A DNA stretch of 64,000 bases from CAUJGQ01 sp042408665 (GTDB taxonomy: Bacteria; Chloroflexota; Dehalococcoidia; CAUJGQ01). The notes under the pieces are model-generated. The model was not told where the DNA came from and searched no databases. It saw only the letters and a program-made list of their open reading frames with translations. The translations under genes were made by a program, and so were the position numbers. Numbering within the stretch: position 1 is the first letter of the stretch; the number at the start of each line of letters is the position of its first letter. The DNA is taken from positions 1 to 64,000 of the forward strand of contig JBHOQW010000151.1 in the NCBI GenBank assembly GCA_042408665.1. Direction: 5' to 3'. Shown here piece after piece: positions 8,128 to 15,661 of the stretch.

Positions 8128-9900
8128 TTACATCTCCGCGTACAGCTCTTCACCGCGCGCCAGGCGCTGGGCGATGGTCACCGTCTGGCGAAGGGCACGC
8201 GGCGTGGGGCTGTGGGCCGCGAGAAAGCGCGCCACCCCCACCAGGGTGCGCCGGGCGGCGAGCGGCCGCCGCTCGCGCAGGACCGTGTACAGCCGCCACC
8301 CCGCCTCGAACGTCTGATAGGCGTGGAAGCCGGCGTCCTCGCGGAAGAGGGCATGCCCCAGCGTCTGCACCAGGGCCGCGTCATCGTGCCCGGCCGCCAG
8401 ATAAGCGTCCACCAGCCGGCCCACCGGGTTCACCTGCTGCTCCCGGTCCATGAGCTCCAGCAGTGCCTGCCGCAGCGCGACCGGGTCCGCCTGCGCCGTG
8501 GCTGTCTCCGGCTCCGTATCGGGCAGGCGTTGGGGCGGCACATTCAGGAAGCGGTCCAGGTAGACGCGCATGGCGGCGTGGTACAGGCCGCGCGCCAGCT
8601 CCCGCGAGGGAGCGCGCCGCAGGGCCTGGTACAGCGCCTGGCAGGAGGTCCAGGTGTTGTGCACGGTGTCCCAGTCACCGAACTCGTTGCTGGTGTGGAA
8701 GCGGGCCAGCCGCAGGGCGGCCGCGTGCGCCACCGCCAGGCCGAGCTCTGCCAGGTCCACACCCTCCCGCATGGCCGTGGACAGCGCTCGCACCGTGGCC
8801 TGCGGGTCCTCGCCCAGCACCGTCCACACCAGGCCGTCGAACTCCTCGTCGGTCAGCGCCCGGCCGCCCGCCACCGCCACCGGCGCGCTACCCCTCAGGG
8901 CGGCCAGCTCCGGTTCCACCAGCGCCACCAGGTCTACCGGGTGCCGCCAGGCGTTCTGCTCCTCGCTGCGCGTGGCCCGGCACAGGCCGGCGACCAGCGC
9001 CGGCAGCGTTGCGCCCGCCTCCTGCCAGCCCACCAGGTCCAGGTACTCGCAGGCCTTGTTGATGAAGTCCAGGGTGTGCCCGTCGTCTAGGTAGTAGTGG
9101 TCGGTGGCGGCGCACAGCAGCATGTCGGCCAGCTCCCGCGGTGAGCCGCCGGTGGCGATGGCCGTGGCGAGCGTGCGCTCGGCCGCCTCCTCATCCCGCA
9201 CCTCAACGGCGCGGCGGAACCATTGCTTGAGTCGGGGGAGAGGGGCCGCGGTACCCGGCAGCGGCTCGAGCGGGAAGCGGGGCGGCTGGCCGGCGCAATC
9301 GGCCGCCACCCGCGCCAAACCGTGCACCAGCGCCGGCACGCGGTCCTCCGGCGTCAGGGCGGGCAGCACGCTCGCGCAGGCGGTGAGGATCGTCATCCCC
9401 GGTCCCCAGCCGGCGGCGCGATAGCGGAGGCCGAAGCGGCCGCCGATGGCCGCTACCTGTGCCGGCGGCACGCCCGCGCCCAGCAGCGCGATCACCCCTT
9501 TGGCCAGCACCAGCGAGAGCTGCTGCTCCAACCCCTCCTCGACCCGCCGGGTCCAGTAGAACACGCGCCCGCCCTCACCGGCGGGCACCTCCACGAACAC
9601 CTCCCCGTCCACCACGCGCACCGGGAAGGTGCGCACATCGTCGGCGAAGGGGTCGAGCGTGCCGCCGGAGGTGAGGTCAAAACGGGCGTGGTGCCAGTGG
9701 CAGGTGAGCAGCCCGTCGCGCACCGTGCCGCGGCTGAGGGGAAAGCCCATGTGCGGGCAACGGTTGTCAAGGGCATAAACGCGTCCCTCGTGCAGGAACA
9801 CGGCCACCGTATGCCCGCTGGCCGTCACCACCAGGCACCCTCGGTCCTCCAGTTCTGCCAAGGTGCCCACGCGCACCTGGCCGCTTGCGGTGGTCGCCAT
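8128..9900 (-). CDS. Rieske [2Fe-2S] protein fused to a large domain of unknown function
   Basis: 590 aa. Residues 8-106 form a complete Rieske domain of the ferredoxin type, with ligands Cys48-Pro-His50 and Cys67-His-Trp-His70. The remaining 480 residues have no recognised family, but motifs MTILTACAS (169-177), DDGHTLDF...VGW (272-292), MREG (377-380) and FHTSNEFGDW (401-410) parallel, in order, the 555-aa protein at 1492-3159. The domain is helical with conserved His residues. A Rieske centre joined to a putative oxidoreductase domain suggests electron delivery to a second, perhaps non-haem metal, site; this is inference. It does not resemble a ring-hydroxylating oxygenase catalytic domain. 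ATG start; no signal peptide. Confidence 0.85.
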   Translation of the reverse strand: MATTASGQVRVGTLAELEDRGCLVVTASGHTVAVFLHEGRVYALDNRCPHMGFPLSRGTVRDGLLTCHWHHARFDLTSGGTLDPFADDVRTFPVRVVDGEVFVEVPAGEGGRVFYWTRRVEEGLEQQLSLVLAKGVIALLGAGVPPAQVAAIGGRFGLRYRAAGWGPGMTILTACASVLPALTPEDRVPALVHGLARVAADCAGQPPRFPLEPLPGTAAPLPRLKQWFRRAVEVRDEEAAERTLATAIATGGSPRELADMLLCAATDHYYLDDGHTLDFINKACEYLDLVGWQEAGATLPALVAGLCRATRSEEQNAWRHPVDLVALVEPELAALRGSAPVAVAGGRALTDEEFDGLVWTVLGEDPQATVRALSTAMREGVDLAELGLAVAHAAALRLARFHTSNEFGDWDTVHNTWTSCQALYQALRRAPSRELARGLYHAAMRVYLDRFLNVPPQRLPDTEPETATAQADPVALRQALLELMDREQQVNPVGRLVDAYLAAGHDDAALVQTLGHALFREDAGFHAYQTFEAGWRLYTVLRERRPLAARRTLVGVARFLAAHSPTPRALRQTVTIAQRLARGEELYAEM

Positions 9901-10096
9901 CGCTGCTCCCTCCCAATCTGGCGTTCGGCGCGCTCATTGTAGCCCTCAGCCGCTCAGCCGTACCTGGCCAAGCGGCTGGGCGTGACCTGGCCCAGGGGAC
10001 AGGTCGACGGACGAGCGTGTGGTGCGCCCGTGCCGTGGGCTGGCGGCCCCGGATCATCGGCCCGCGCTGGGTAAGCTCGAGCGGTCAGATATCGTG

Positions 10097-11200
10097 CTAG
10101 CCCGTGCCCTCGCGGCGAGCGACGATCAGCACCTCAATATGCACGTTGTTCTCTACCTGCACGATGCCGGCCACGTTTGGCGGCGGGATGTCGAAGTCGG
10201 CCCAGGTGAAGTCGGTGCGCCCGGCGATGTAGAGCGTGTTGTCCTGGAAACGTGCCTCGACCTGGAAGGTGAGCGGCCGCTCCACCTCACGGATCTTCAT
10301 CATGCCGGTGACGGTGCGGTGCACCGTCTCACCTACGCGGTACTCGCTGGGGAGGTCGAGCTGGGTGACGGTGAACTGGGCGTAGGGGTAGCGGTCGGAC
10401 TGGATGCCGCCCCGCTCGCGAATGAAGCGGTCGCGCATGGGCTGATCGCTCTCCAGGGTGCGCAGGTCCACGGTGATCGTGGACGGCCCGCCGTCCAGGC
10501 GGATGGTGCCGGTGATGGCGGTGGTCCGGCCAACGGCGTTGCTGGGCAGCGGCAGCCGGGCCAGCTTCTCGCGCACCGTGTAGGTGGCGGCCGATTCACC
10601 GGGCACCACCGTGAACACCACCCCGGCCACGTCCTGCGGGCGGAGGACGCCGCCGGACGCCTCTCCCCCTTGCCCCGCCGCGGGGGTGCCGGCCGGCCGC
10701 TCCGGGAGCGCCAGCCGACCGCTCGGCGTGTCACCCGCGCCGGCCAGCGCCAGACCGAGCACGATGGCGCCTCCCGCGGCCAGGGGGCCGCTCCAGGCGG
10801 GCCGCAGCGCCGGCCGGGCCAGGAGCGGCGTGAGGACGCCCACCGTCGCGAACACCAGCGCCGCCAGCGGCAGCACGAACGGTGCTACCCCGTCCAGGGG
10901 CGCGTTGGGCGCCGCCTCGAACGCCAGCGCGACGAGCGTCACCAGGGCAAAGCCGGCGACAAGCCACCCGGCAAAGGCAACGAGCGGACGGGCGCGTCGT
11001 TGCAGCCCCCACCACGCCAGGCCGGCGAGCAGGCCCACCAGCAAGCCGCCCAGCGTCACGCTCGCGGTGTTGAAAAAGGCGTCGTCCGGGGAACGAAGCG
11101 GCAGCGAGAGCAGCGCGGCGGCTGCGGCCGCCAGGGCACCCGCGCCTAGGCCGCCCAGCACGGCGTGCCGAGCCGGTGTGGGAGAAGGTGTCCGTGCCAT
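10097..11200 (-). CDS. Membrane-anchored YceI-family lipid-binding protein
   Basis: 367 aa from ATG 11200, chosen because AGGAGG lies six bases upstream; an in-frame ATG at 11218 has no such site. The N-terminal 170 residues hold about four hydrophobic segments, the C-terminal 180 residues a YceI lipocalin-like domain (FTVVPGESAATYTVREKLA, SDRYPYAQFTVT, FTWADFDIPPPN). YceI domains bind isoprenoid or other lipids and are usually secreted alone; fusion to a multi-pass membrane part keeps it at the membrane, probably facing outwards. Followed by a 196-bp gap before the Rieske gene. Confidence 0.88.
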   Translation of the reverse strand: MARTPSPTPARHAVLGGLGAGALAAAAAALLSLPLRSPDDAFFNTASVTLGGLLVGLLAGLAWWGLQRRARPLVAFAGWLVAGFALVTLVALAFEAAPNAPLDGVAPFVLPLAALVFATVGVLTPLLARPALRPAWSGPLAAGGAIVLGLALAGAGDTPSGRLALPERPAGTPAAGQGGEASGGVLRPQDVAGVVFTVVPGESAATYTVREKLARLPLPSNAVGRTTAITGTIRLDGGPSTITVDLRTLESDQPMRDRFIRERGGIQSDRYPYAQFTVTQLDLPSEYRVGETVHRTVTGMMKIREVERPLTFQVEARFQDNTLYIAGRTDFTWADFDIPPPNVAGIVQVENNVHIEVLIVARREGTG

Positions 11201-11696
11201 CGGCGTCCTCCTGCGCATGAAGGGTCGGGGACGAGGACGGTACTGGCGCTGATGGTAGCGGAGCCTGTGGGCCGTGGGTGTTAGCGCGGCGTTAACGGCC
11301 CGCGATCGCTACGTCGTCACCCCGGCGGACGGATTGCCCGCCGACATGCGCGCCGGTGCGTCAGGCCGTATCCTCGAGACGGCACGGCCCGCCACGAGCG
11401 CCGGGTGCTGAAAGGGGGCGAGCCGTCTCGGCTGACCCTCACCCCGCCCTGCGGCTGCCCCCGGCTGAAGCACGGGGCGGGGCCGCTGAGTCCGTGGTAC
11501 CGATCCCGGTCGCTGACATCCCGGTCAAGGACACGGCCCGGCCGGGACGGGCCGCCAGGGGGCAGGCGGGGCGGATTTCCACGGCAGGCCGGGAGGGCGG
11601 GGTACGGGCCGCCACCGCGGCACTCACCGGGGGTGAGGGGTGGCCGACCGCCTGATCTCCCTTGACTCGATGTCCAACCCACCACTGGAGGGAGCT
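11201..11696. other. Intergenic region upstream of the fabI-like gene
   Basis: No convincing gene. The left part is the divergent upstream region of the YceI gene. The right part is filled by a 204-bp palindromic element (11436-11639). The fabI-like Shine-Dalgarno sequence (GGAGGGAG) lies at the right end. Confidence 0.6.
11436..11639. repeat. Long composite palindromic element
   Basis: Outer arms CCCTCACCC (11436-11444) and GGGTGAGGG (11631-11639) are identical to those of the short elements at 1220 and 12584, but enclose about 185 bp. The interior holds further complementary GC-rich tracts, for example CCCCGCC near 11442 and GGGGCGGGG near 11475, and the word GAAGCACGG, which also occurs in the element inside the dnaD-like gene. 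Confidence 0.6.
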
Positions 11697-12473
11697 ATGG
11701 GACTGCTCGACGGCAAGGTTGCCTTGGTGCTGGGCGTAGCCAACAAGTTCAGCATCGGCTGGGCCATCGCCCGGGCGTTGCACCGCGAGGGCGCTCGCCT
11801 GGTGCTCAACTATCAGGGGGAGCGGGTGGAGCGAGGCGTGCGTGCGCTGGGCGAGGCGCTGTCTGGCACGCTGGTGCTGCCCTGCGATGTGAGCGACGAT
11901 ACCCAGATCGACGCCCTCTTCCGGGAGATTGACGCGGCATATGGTGGCCTGGACGCGCTGGTGCATGCCATCGCGTACGCCCCCACAGAGGCGCTAGACG
12001 GCCCCTACCTGTACACCAGCCGGGAGGCGTTCCGCGTGGCGCTGGAGGTGAGCGCGTACTCGCTCACGGCGGTCCTGCAGCGGGCGGCGCCGCTGATGGA
12101 ACGGCGCGGCGGTGGGGCGGCGGTGACGCTCACCTACCTGGGTGGGGAGCGGGTGGTCCCACACTACAACGTCATGGGTGTGGCCAAGGCCGCCCTGGAG
12201 ATGAGCGTGCGCTACCTGGCGGCCGACCTCGGCCCGCGCGGCGTGCGCGTTAACGCCATCTCTGCCGGGCCGATCAGTACCGCCTCTTCCCGCGCGATTA
12301 AGGGGTTTCTGGAGATGGCGCACCGTGTGGCCGAGCAGGCACCGCTGCGCCGCGGCACCAGCGCGGACGAGGTGGCCGACACCGCCGTCTACCTACTCAG
12401 CGACCTGGCCCGTGGCGTGACCGGCGAGGTGGTGCACGTCGATTCCGGGTACCACGTGCTGGGCGTGGGATGA
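11697..12473 (+). CDS. fabI: Enoyl-[acyl-carrier-protein] reductase (NADH), FabI type
   Basis: 258 aa from ATG 11697, with a strong GGAGGGAG site. Reduces trans-2-enoyl-ACP in the last step of each type II fatty-acid elongation cycle. A Rossmann SDR fold of the divergent FabI subtype is shown by VLGVANKFSIGWAIA at the N-terminus, the YSLTA segment, and the active-site pair Tyr-x6-Lys in YNVMGVAK. The C-terminus (SDLARGVTGEVVHVDSGYHVLG) is typical. A paralogous SDR cannot be wholly excluded, but the FabI spacing of the active-site Tyr and Lys argues for FabI. Confidence 0.9.
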   Translation: MGLLDGKVALVLGVANKFSIGWAIARALHREGARLVLNYQGERVERGVRALGEALSGTLVLPCDVSDDTQIDALFREIDAAYGGLDALVHAIAYAPTEALDGPYLYTSREAFRVALEVSAYSLTAVLQRAAPLMERRGGGAAVTLTYLGGERVVPHYNVMGVAKAALEMSVRYLAADLGPRGVRVNAISAGPISTASSRAIKGFLEMAHRVAEQAPLRRGTSADEVADTAVYLLSDLARGVTGEVVHVDSGYHVLGVG

Positions 12474-12773
12474 GGGGGCGGGCCGGCCTGTGGCACCCGC
12501 CTCAGCCCGTGACCGACGGCAGGTGGATCACCACGCGGCACAAGGGGCGTTCGACTTGTGGTTGAAGACCAGCTCCTCGCCTGCCCTCACCCGCCTCGCT
12601 CCGCTCGGCACCCTCTCCCGCAAGCGGGAGAGGGGCCGGGGGTGAGGGTGGGGTGAGGGTGCGCCGCGAGCCGGCGGCCAACACCGCCCGTGCCGTGGCC
12701 CTGGCCCGCTTTCGCTGACCGCCGGTCAGGTGACCGCAGACCGGCCGTTCGGTGAGGAGGGCCCGTTTCTGCC
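12474..12773. other. Intergenic region with palindromic element
   Basis: 300 bp between fabI and the hemerythrin pseudogene. Apart from the element at 12584-12648 and a Shine-Dalgarno-like GTGAGGAGG just before 12774, no gene or RNA is seen. Confidence 0.55.
12584..12648. repeat. Intergenic copy of the palindromic element
   Basis: Arms CCCTCACCC (12584-12592) and GGGTGAGGG (12640-12648) flank the hairpin CCCTCTCCCGC/GCGGGAGAGGG (12611-12634) with loop AA. A second GGGTGAGGG follows a few bases later, so the right arm is duplicated. Confidence 0.85.
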
Positions 12774-13320
12774 ATGAGCAACGCCATCGAGGCCATCCAA
12801 CGTCATCACGCCGAGATCCTCGCTCGTCTCGGCGAGCAGGCACGGCTGCTCCGCGAACGCCGCCCCGAAGCCGACCCGGCCGCCCTCGTCGACCTACTCA
12901 GGCATGAGCTCTTGCCGCACGCCGTGGGTGAAGAGCGGTTCCTGTACCCCGCCGTCGAGCCCCTGATCAAGGCGCACGGCCACGCCACCGCGACGATGCG
13001 CCTCGACTACCAGGTGATCACCGAGTACGTGACGGCCATCATCCAGACGGCATAGGAACGAGCCGCCGCCGAGCCGTCGGCCCGGGCCGAGGTGCGGGAC
13101 CGCCTGGCGTGGTACGTCCCCCAGCTTGAGGCGGTGCTGCGCCTGCACCTGCGCAAGGAAAAGGAAGAGGAGGTGTACCTGCCGCTCTTCGCCCGCTACC
13201 TCAGCCCGGAGGAGCAGCAACGGGTGTTGGACGGCATGCACGCGGTGCAACCCGATGAGGTGTCACCCGCCGACCCGCTGCTCGACGTGCGGCCTTTGCC
13301 GCCCGCACAGCGGCACGCGG
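12774..13320 (+). pseudogene. Hemerythrin-DUF2249 protein split by an amber stop and truncated
   Basis: The frame opens at ATG 12774 after GTGAGGAGG and encodes an HHE hemerythrin segment (RHHAEI, RHELLPHAVGEE). It is stopped after 93 residues by TAG at 13053-13055. The same frame continues directly with the missing remainder of the domain (LRLHLRKEKEEEVYLPLF), then the opening of a DUF2249 domain (LLDVRPLPPAQRHA), after which homology ends and the frame runs into the antisense of the DUF302 gene. Ligand His residues of the diiron site are thus divided between the halves. A CAG to TAG change plus a 3' deletion would explain it. Alternatively the two halves are made separately, the second from GTG 13092; less likely. 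Confidence 0.75.
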
Positions 13321-13378
13321 CGACTGAGGCGCTGGGGACAGGCCGTGCCCCTCGCATCCCTGGTTGGCGTGTGAGCGA

Positions 13379-13789
13379 TCAGCCGGCCGCCACGCGCGCG
13401 ATGGCCGCCTCAAGGCGCCGCCGCACCTCTCGCGCCAGCGGCTCCAGCGCCGGGTTGCCGACCAGGCCAAGGACCGGCACCGGGTCCATCGCCTCCACCA
13501 CGCTGCCACCCTCGTCCGCGTACACCACCACGTTGCACGGCAGCAGTAGGCCGATATCCGGCTCCGCGTGCAGGGCCTGCTCCGCCAGCGGCGGGTTGCA
13601 GGCGCCGAGGATCACGTACGGCCGGAACTCGATGCCGCGCTTCTCCTTCATGGTCTGTTGGACGTCGATCTCACACAGCACGCCGAAGCCCTGCTCTTTG
13701 AGCGCGGCTTTGGCGCGCTCGACCGCCTCGGCGTAGGGCAAGTTCACCCTGACGCCGAATCCGTATCGGGTCCGCTGTTCCGTGGCCAT
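13379..13789 (-). CDS. DUF302 family protein
   Basis: 136 aa from ATG 13789, preceded by AGGAG. Matches the DUF302 pattern: an amphipathic helix (YAEAVERAKAALKEQGFGVL), CEIDVQQTMKEK, the ILGACNPPLAEQAL segment and LLLPCNVVVY. Function of the family is not established; members frequently lie beside sulfur-oxidation or redox genes. Last gene of the CstR-like/persulfide dioxygenase operon, 52 bp after the dioxygenase stop. Confidence 0.9.
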   Translation of the reverse strand: MATEQRTRYGFGVRVNLPYAEAVERAKAALKEQGFGVLCEIDVQQTMKEKRGIEFRPYVILGACNPPLAEQALHAEPDIGLLLPCNVVVYADEGGSVVEAMDPVPVLGLVGNPALEPLAREVRRRLEAAIARVAAG

Positions 13790-13841
13790 GAGGTCGCTCC
13801 TGTTCCGTGATGTGGTAGGCACCCCGCCGACCCGACGTGCC

Positions 13842-15203
13842 TTAGCCGGCGGGCTGCCCCGCGGCCAGATACGCCAGCAGTTCCGGGATGCCGCCGGTGA
13901 GCAGCACGGGCCGGTAGCCGTGACGCTCCAGCAGGCCGGTGGCGATGACCGCGCGGTAGCCGCTCCCGCACGCCACCCAGACCGACGCACTGGGTTCCAG
14001 CTCCGGCGGCACACCGTCCACCAGGTCCGGCAGGTAGCGGTGCACCGAGCCCGGCAGGTGACCGGCCCGCCACTCGTCCGGCGCGCGTACGTCCAGCACC
14101 TGCGGCCGCTCACCGCGGGCCAGCGCCGTCGCCAGCTCCTGCGCCGTCTGAATCGGGAACGAGACCAGCGGCAGACCGGCCTCGCGCCAGGCATCAAGGC
14201 CGCGCAGGACCCCGCGCACGTCGTCGTAGCCGATGCGGGCGAGCTGCGTGGCGGCCTCACGCGCGTCCTGGTCCGGGTTGAGGACCAGCACCAGCGGCGC
14301 GTTGAAGGGCACCAGCCAGCCCGTCCATACGCCGAACTGCTCACTCAGCTCGATGCCGAGCGCGCCGGGGATATGGCCGGCAGCGAAGTCCTGCCGCGGT
14401 CGGCCGTCGATGATCTGGACCGAGCCGACCAGCGCCTGCACCTGCGCGGGGGTGAGCTCGGGGACACGCAGATCCGGCATCGGCGGTGGGCCCAGCAGGT
14501 TGATGCGGCCCATGTAGGCGTAGTAGCGCGGGAAGGGCGCCAGCGCGGCGAGCTGACCCTCAGCGAACGACTCGGCGTCCGGATAGGCGAGGGCGGGGTT
14601 TTCCCGCTGCTCCACGCCGATCGTGGATGCCTCTCGTCCCGCGCCGGTCACGGTGCAGAACGAGCCCTCGCCGTGCGTCGGGAGGAGCACCACCTCATCG
14701 GGCAGGCGGGCCAGGCGCTGGAGCGAGCCGAACTGCAACACGGCGAGCTGGTGCGCCCGTTCCGGCCCGAGCAGGTCGGTGCGGCCGGCGGAGCCGACCA
14801 GCAGGCTGCCGCCGGAAAAGAGGGCCACCGGCCGGCCGTCGATCAGCACCAGGTAGCTCATGTGCTCCGGGGTGTGTCCCGGAGTGTGCAGCGGGCGGAT
14901 GACGAGCCCCCGGTCGCCGAACTCCTCCAGGTGGAAGGCGGGGGTGTGCTCGAAGGCGACGCCGGCGCCGGCGGGCAGCACCAGTTCCGCGCCGCTGCGT
15001 CGCGCCGCCTCCCGGCCGCCGGAGACGTAGTCGTTGTGCAGGTGGGTCTCCAGCACGTAGCGCAGGCGCACCCCGGCGTCGTGCGCGGCGCGCAGGAAAC
15101 GATCCACGTCCCGCTGCGGGTCCACCAGGATGCCAATGCCGTTGTGCGTGAGCAGGTAGCTGGTATCGCCCAGCCCCGGGGTACGAATGCGGATCACGTT
15201 CAT
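13842..15203 (-). CDS. Persulfide dioxygenase-like metallo-beta-lactamase fold protein with two rhodanese domains
   Basis: 453 aa. Residues 1 to about 235 are an ETHE1/persulfide-dioxygenase type metallo-hydrolase fold with ETHLHNDYVSGG, HTPGHTPEH and the late LPTHGEGSFC motif. Two rhodanese domains follow. The first (from about 260; IIDGRPRQDFAAGHIPGA) has no active-site Cys, its loop reading VLVLNPDQD, while the second has Cys in VWVACGSGYRA and should be active. Such fusions oxidise glutathione or low-molecular-weight persulfides and shuttle sulfane sulfur in the cytoplasm. Position behind a CsoR/CstR-type repressor supports a role in sulfide or persulfide detoxification. Start at ATG 15203 with GGGAGGAGC upstream. 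Confidence 0.92.
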   Translation of the reverse strand: MNVIRIRTPGLGDTSYLLTHNGIGILVDPQRDVDRFLRAAHDAGVRLRYVLETHLHNDYVSGGREAARRSGAELVLPAGAGVAFEHTPAFHLEEFGDRGLVIRPLHTPGHTPEHMSYLVLIDGRPVALFSGGSLLVGSAGRTDLLGPERAHQLAVLQFGSLQRLARLPDEVVLLPTHGEGSFCTVTGAGREASTIGVEQRENPALAYPDAESFAEGQLAALAPFPRYYAYMGRINLLGPPPMPDLRVPELTPAQVQALVGSVQIIDGRPRQDFAAGHIPGALGIELSEQFGVWTGWLVPFNAPLVLVLNPDQDAREAATQLARIGYDDVRGVLRGLDAWREAGLPLVSFPIQTAQELATALARGERPQVLDVRAPDEWRAGHLPGSVHRYLPDLVDGVPPELEPSASVWVACGSGYRAVIATGLLERHGYRPVLLTGGIPELLAYLAAGQPAG

Positions 15204-15242
15204 GGCTCGCTCCTCCCGCCGGGCGGTCCCCTGCTCGGCTCG

Positions 15243-15503
15243 TTATCCGGTGCGGCTGAGCAGCCGCACCAGCCGGGTGATCTCCGTTTGCGCCTGCTGT
15301 GGCGGTCGCTCGCGCAGGCATTCATCGATGGACGCGGCGACGACCTCCGCCGCCACCCGCTCCAGGGCGGTCTTGGCGGACAGGATCTGCGTGAGGATCG
15401 GCTCGCAGCCGCGCCGTTCCTCGATCATGCGCTGGATGCCGCGCACCTGGCCCTCGATCCGCTTCAGGCGGTCGAGGATCTCCTTCTCACGGCTCGGGTC
15501 CAC
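15243..15503 (-). CDS. CsoR/CstR-family repressor, probably persulfide-responsive
   Basis: 86 aa. The GTG at 15503 is five bases after AGGAGG; the GTG at 15509 overlaps that site and is less likely. All-helical CsoR/RcnR family, with the family core RLKRIEGQVRGIQRMIEE. The conserved Cys pair is Cys33 and Cys62. The copper-ligand His of CsoR, four residues before the second Cys, is Ser58 here, as expected for thiol-sensing CstR-like members rather than Cu(I) sensors. It precedes the persulfide dioxygenase gene by 39 bp and has a perfect dyad just upstream (15540-15561), so it probably represses its own operon until its two Cys are crosslinked by sulfane sulfur. Confidence 0.9.
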   Translation of the reverse strand: MDPSREKEILDRLKRIEGQVRGIQRMIEERRGCEPILTQILSAKTALERVAAEVVAASIDECLRERPPQQAQTEITRLVRLLSRTG

Positions 15504-15539
15504 GGACACCTCCTGGAACGGGGTGGGGGCGGCTCCATT

Positions 15540-15561
15540 ATAGGATACCCAGGTATCCTAT
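15540..15561. promoter_or_regulatory. Perfect 10-2-10 inverted repeat, probable CstR-like operator
   Basis: ATAGGATACC (15540-15549), CA, GGTATCCTAT (15552-15561). It lies 36 bp before the repressor start and is distinctly AT-richer than its surroundings. The central ATACCCAGGTAT resembles CsoR-family operators, which carry ATACC/GGTAT half-sites. Confidence 0.75.
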
Positions 15562-15661
15562 GCAAGCGGCATGGCGCGGGTGGTTGTCGTGCTGCCCCAC
15601 CTCTCCACTACACTCGAGGACGGGGGCGCGCAGGTTGCGTTCGGGGGTCAGGAGGCCACGC

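Noticed and set aside
13053..13055. Amber codon in hemerythrin read as pyrrolysine or by programmed readthrough
   Set aside because: No recoding signal or pyrrolysine gene is visible and the gene is also truncated at its 3' end, so decay is simpler.
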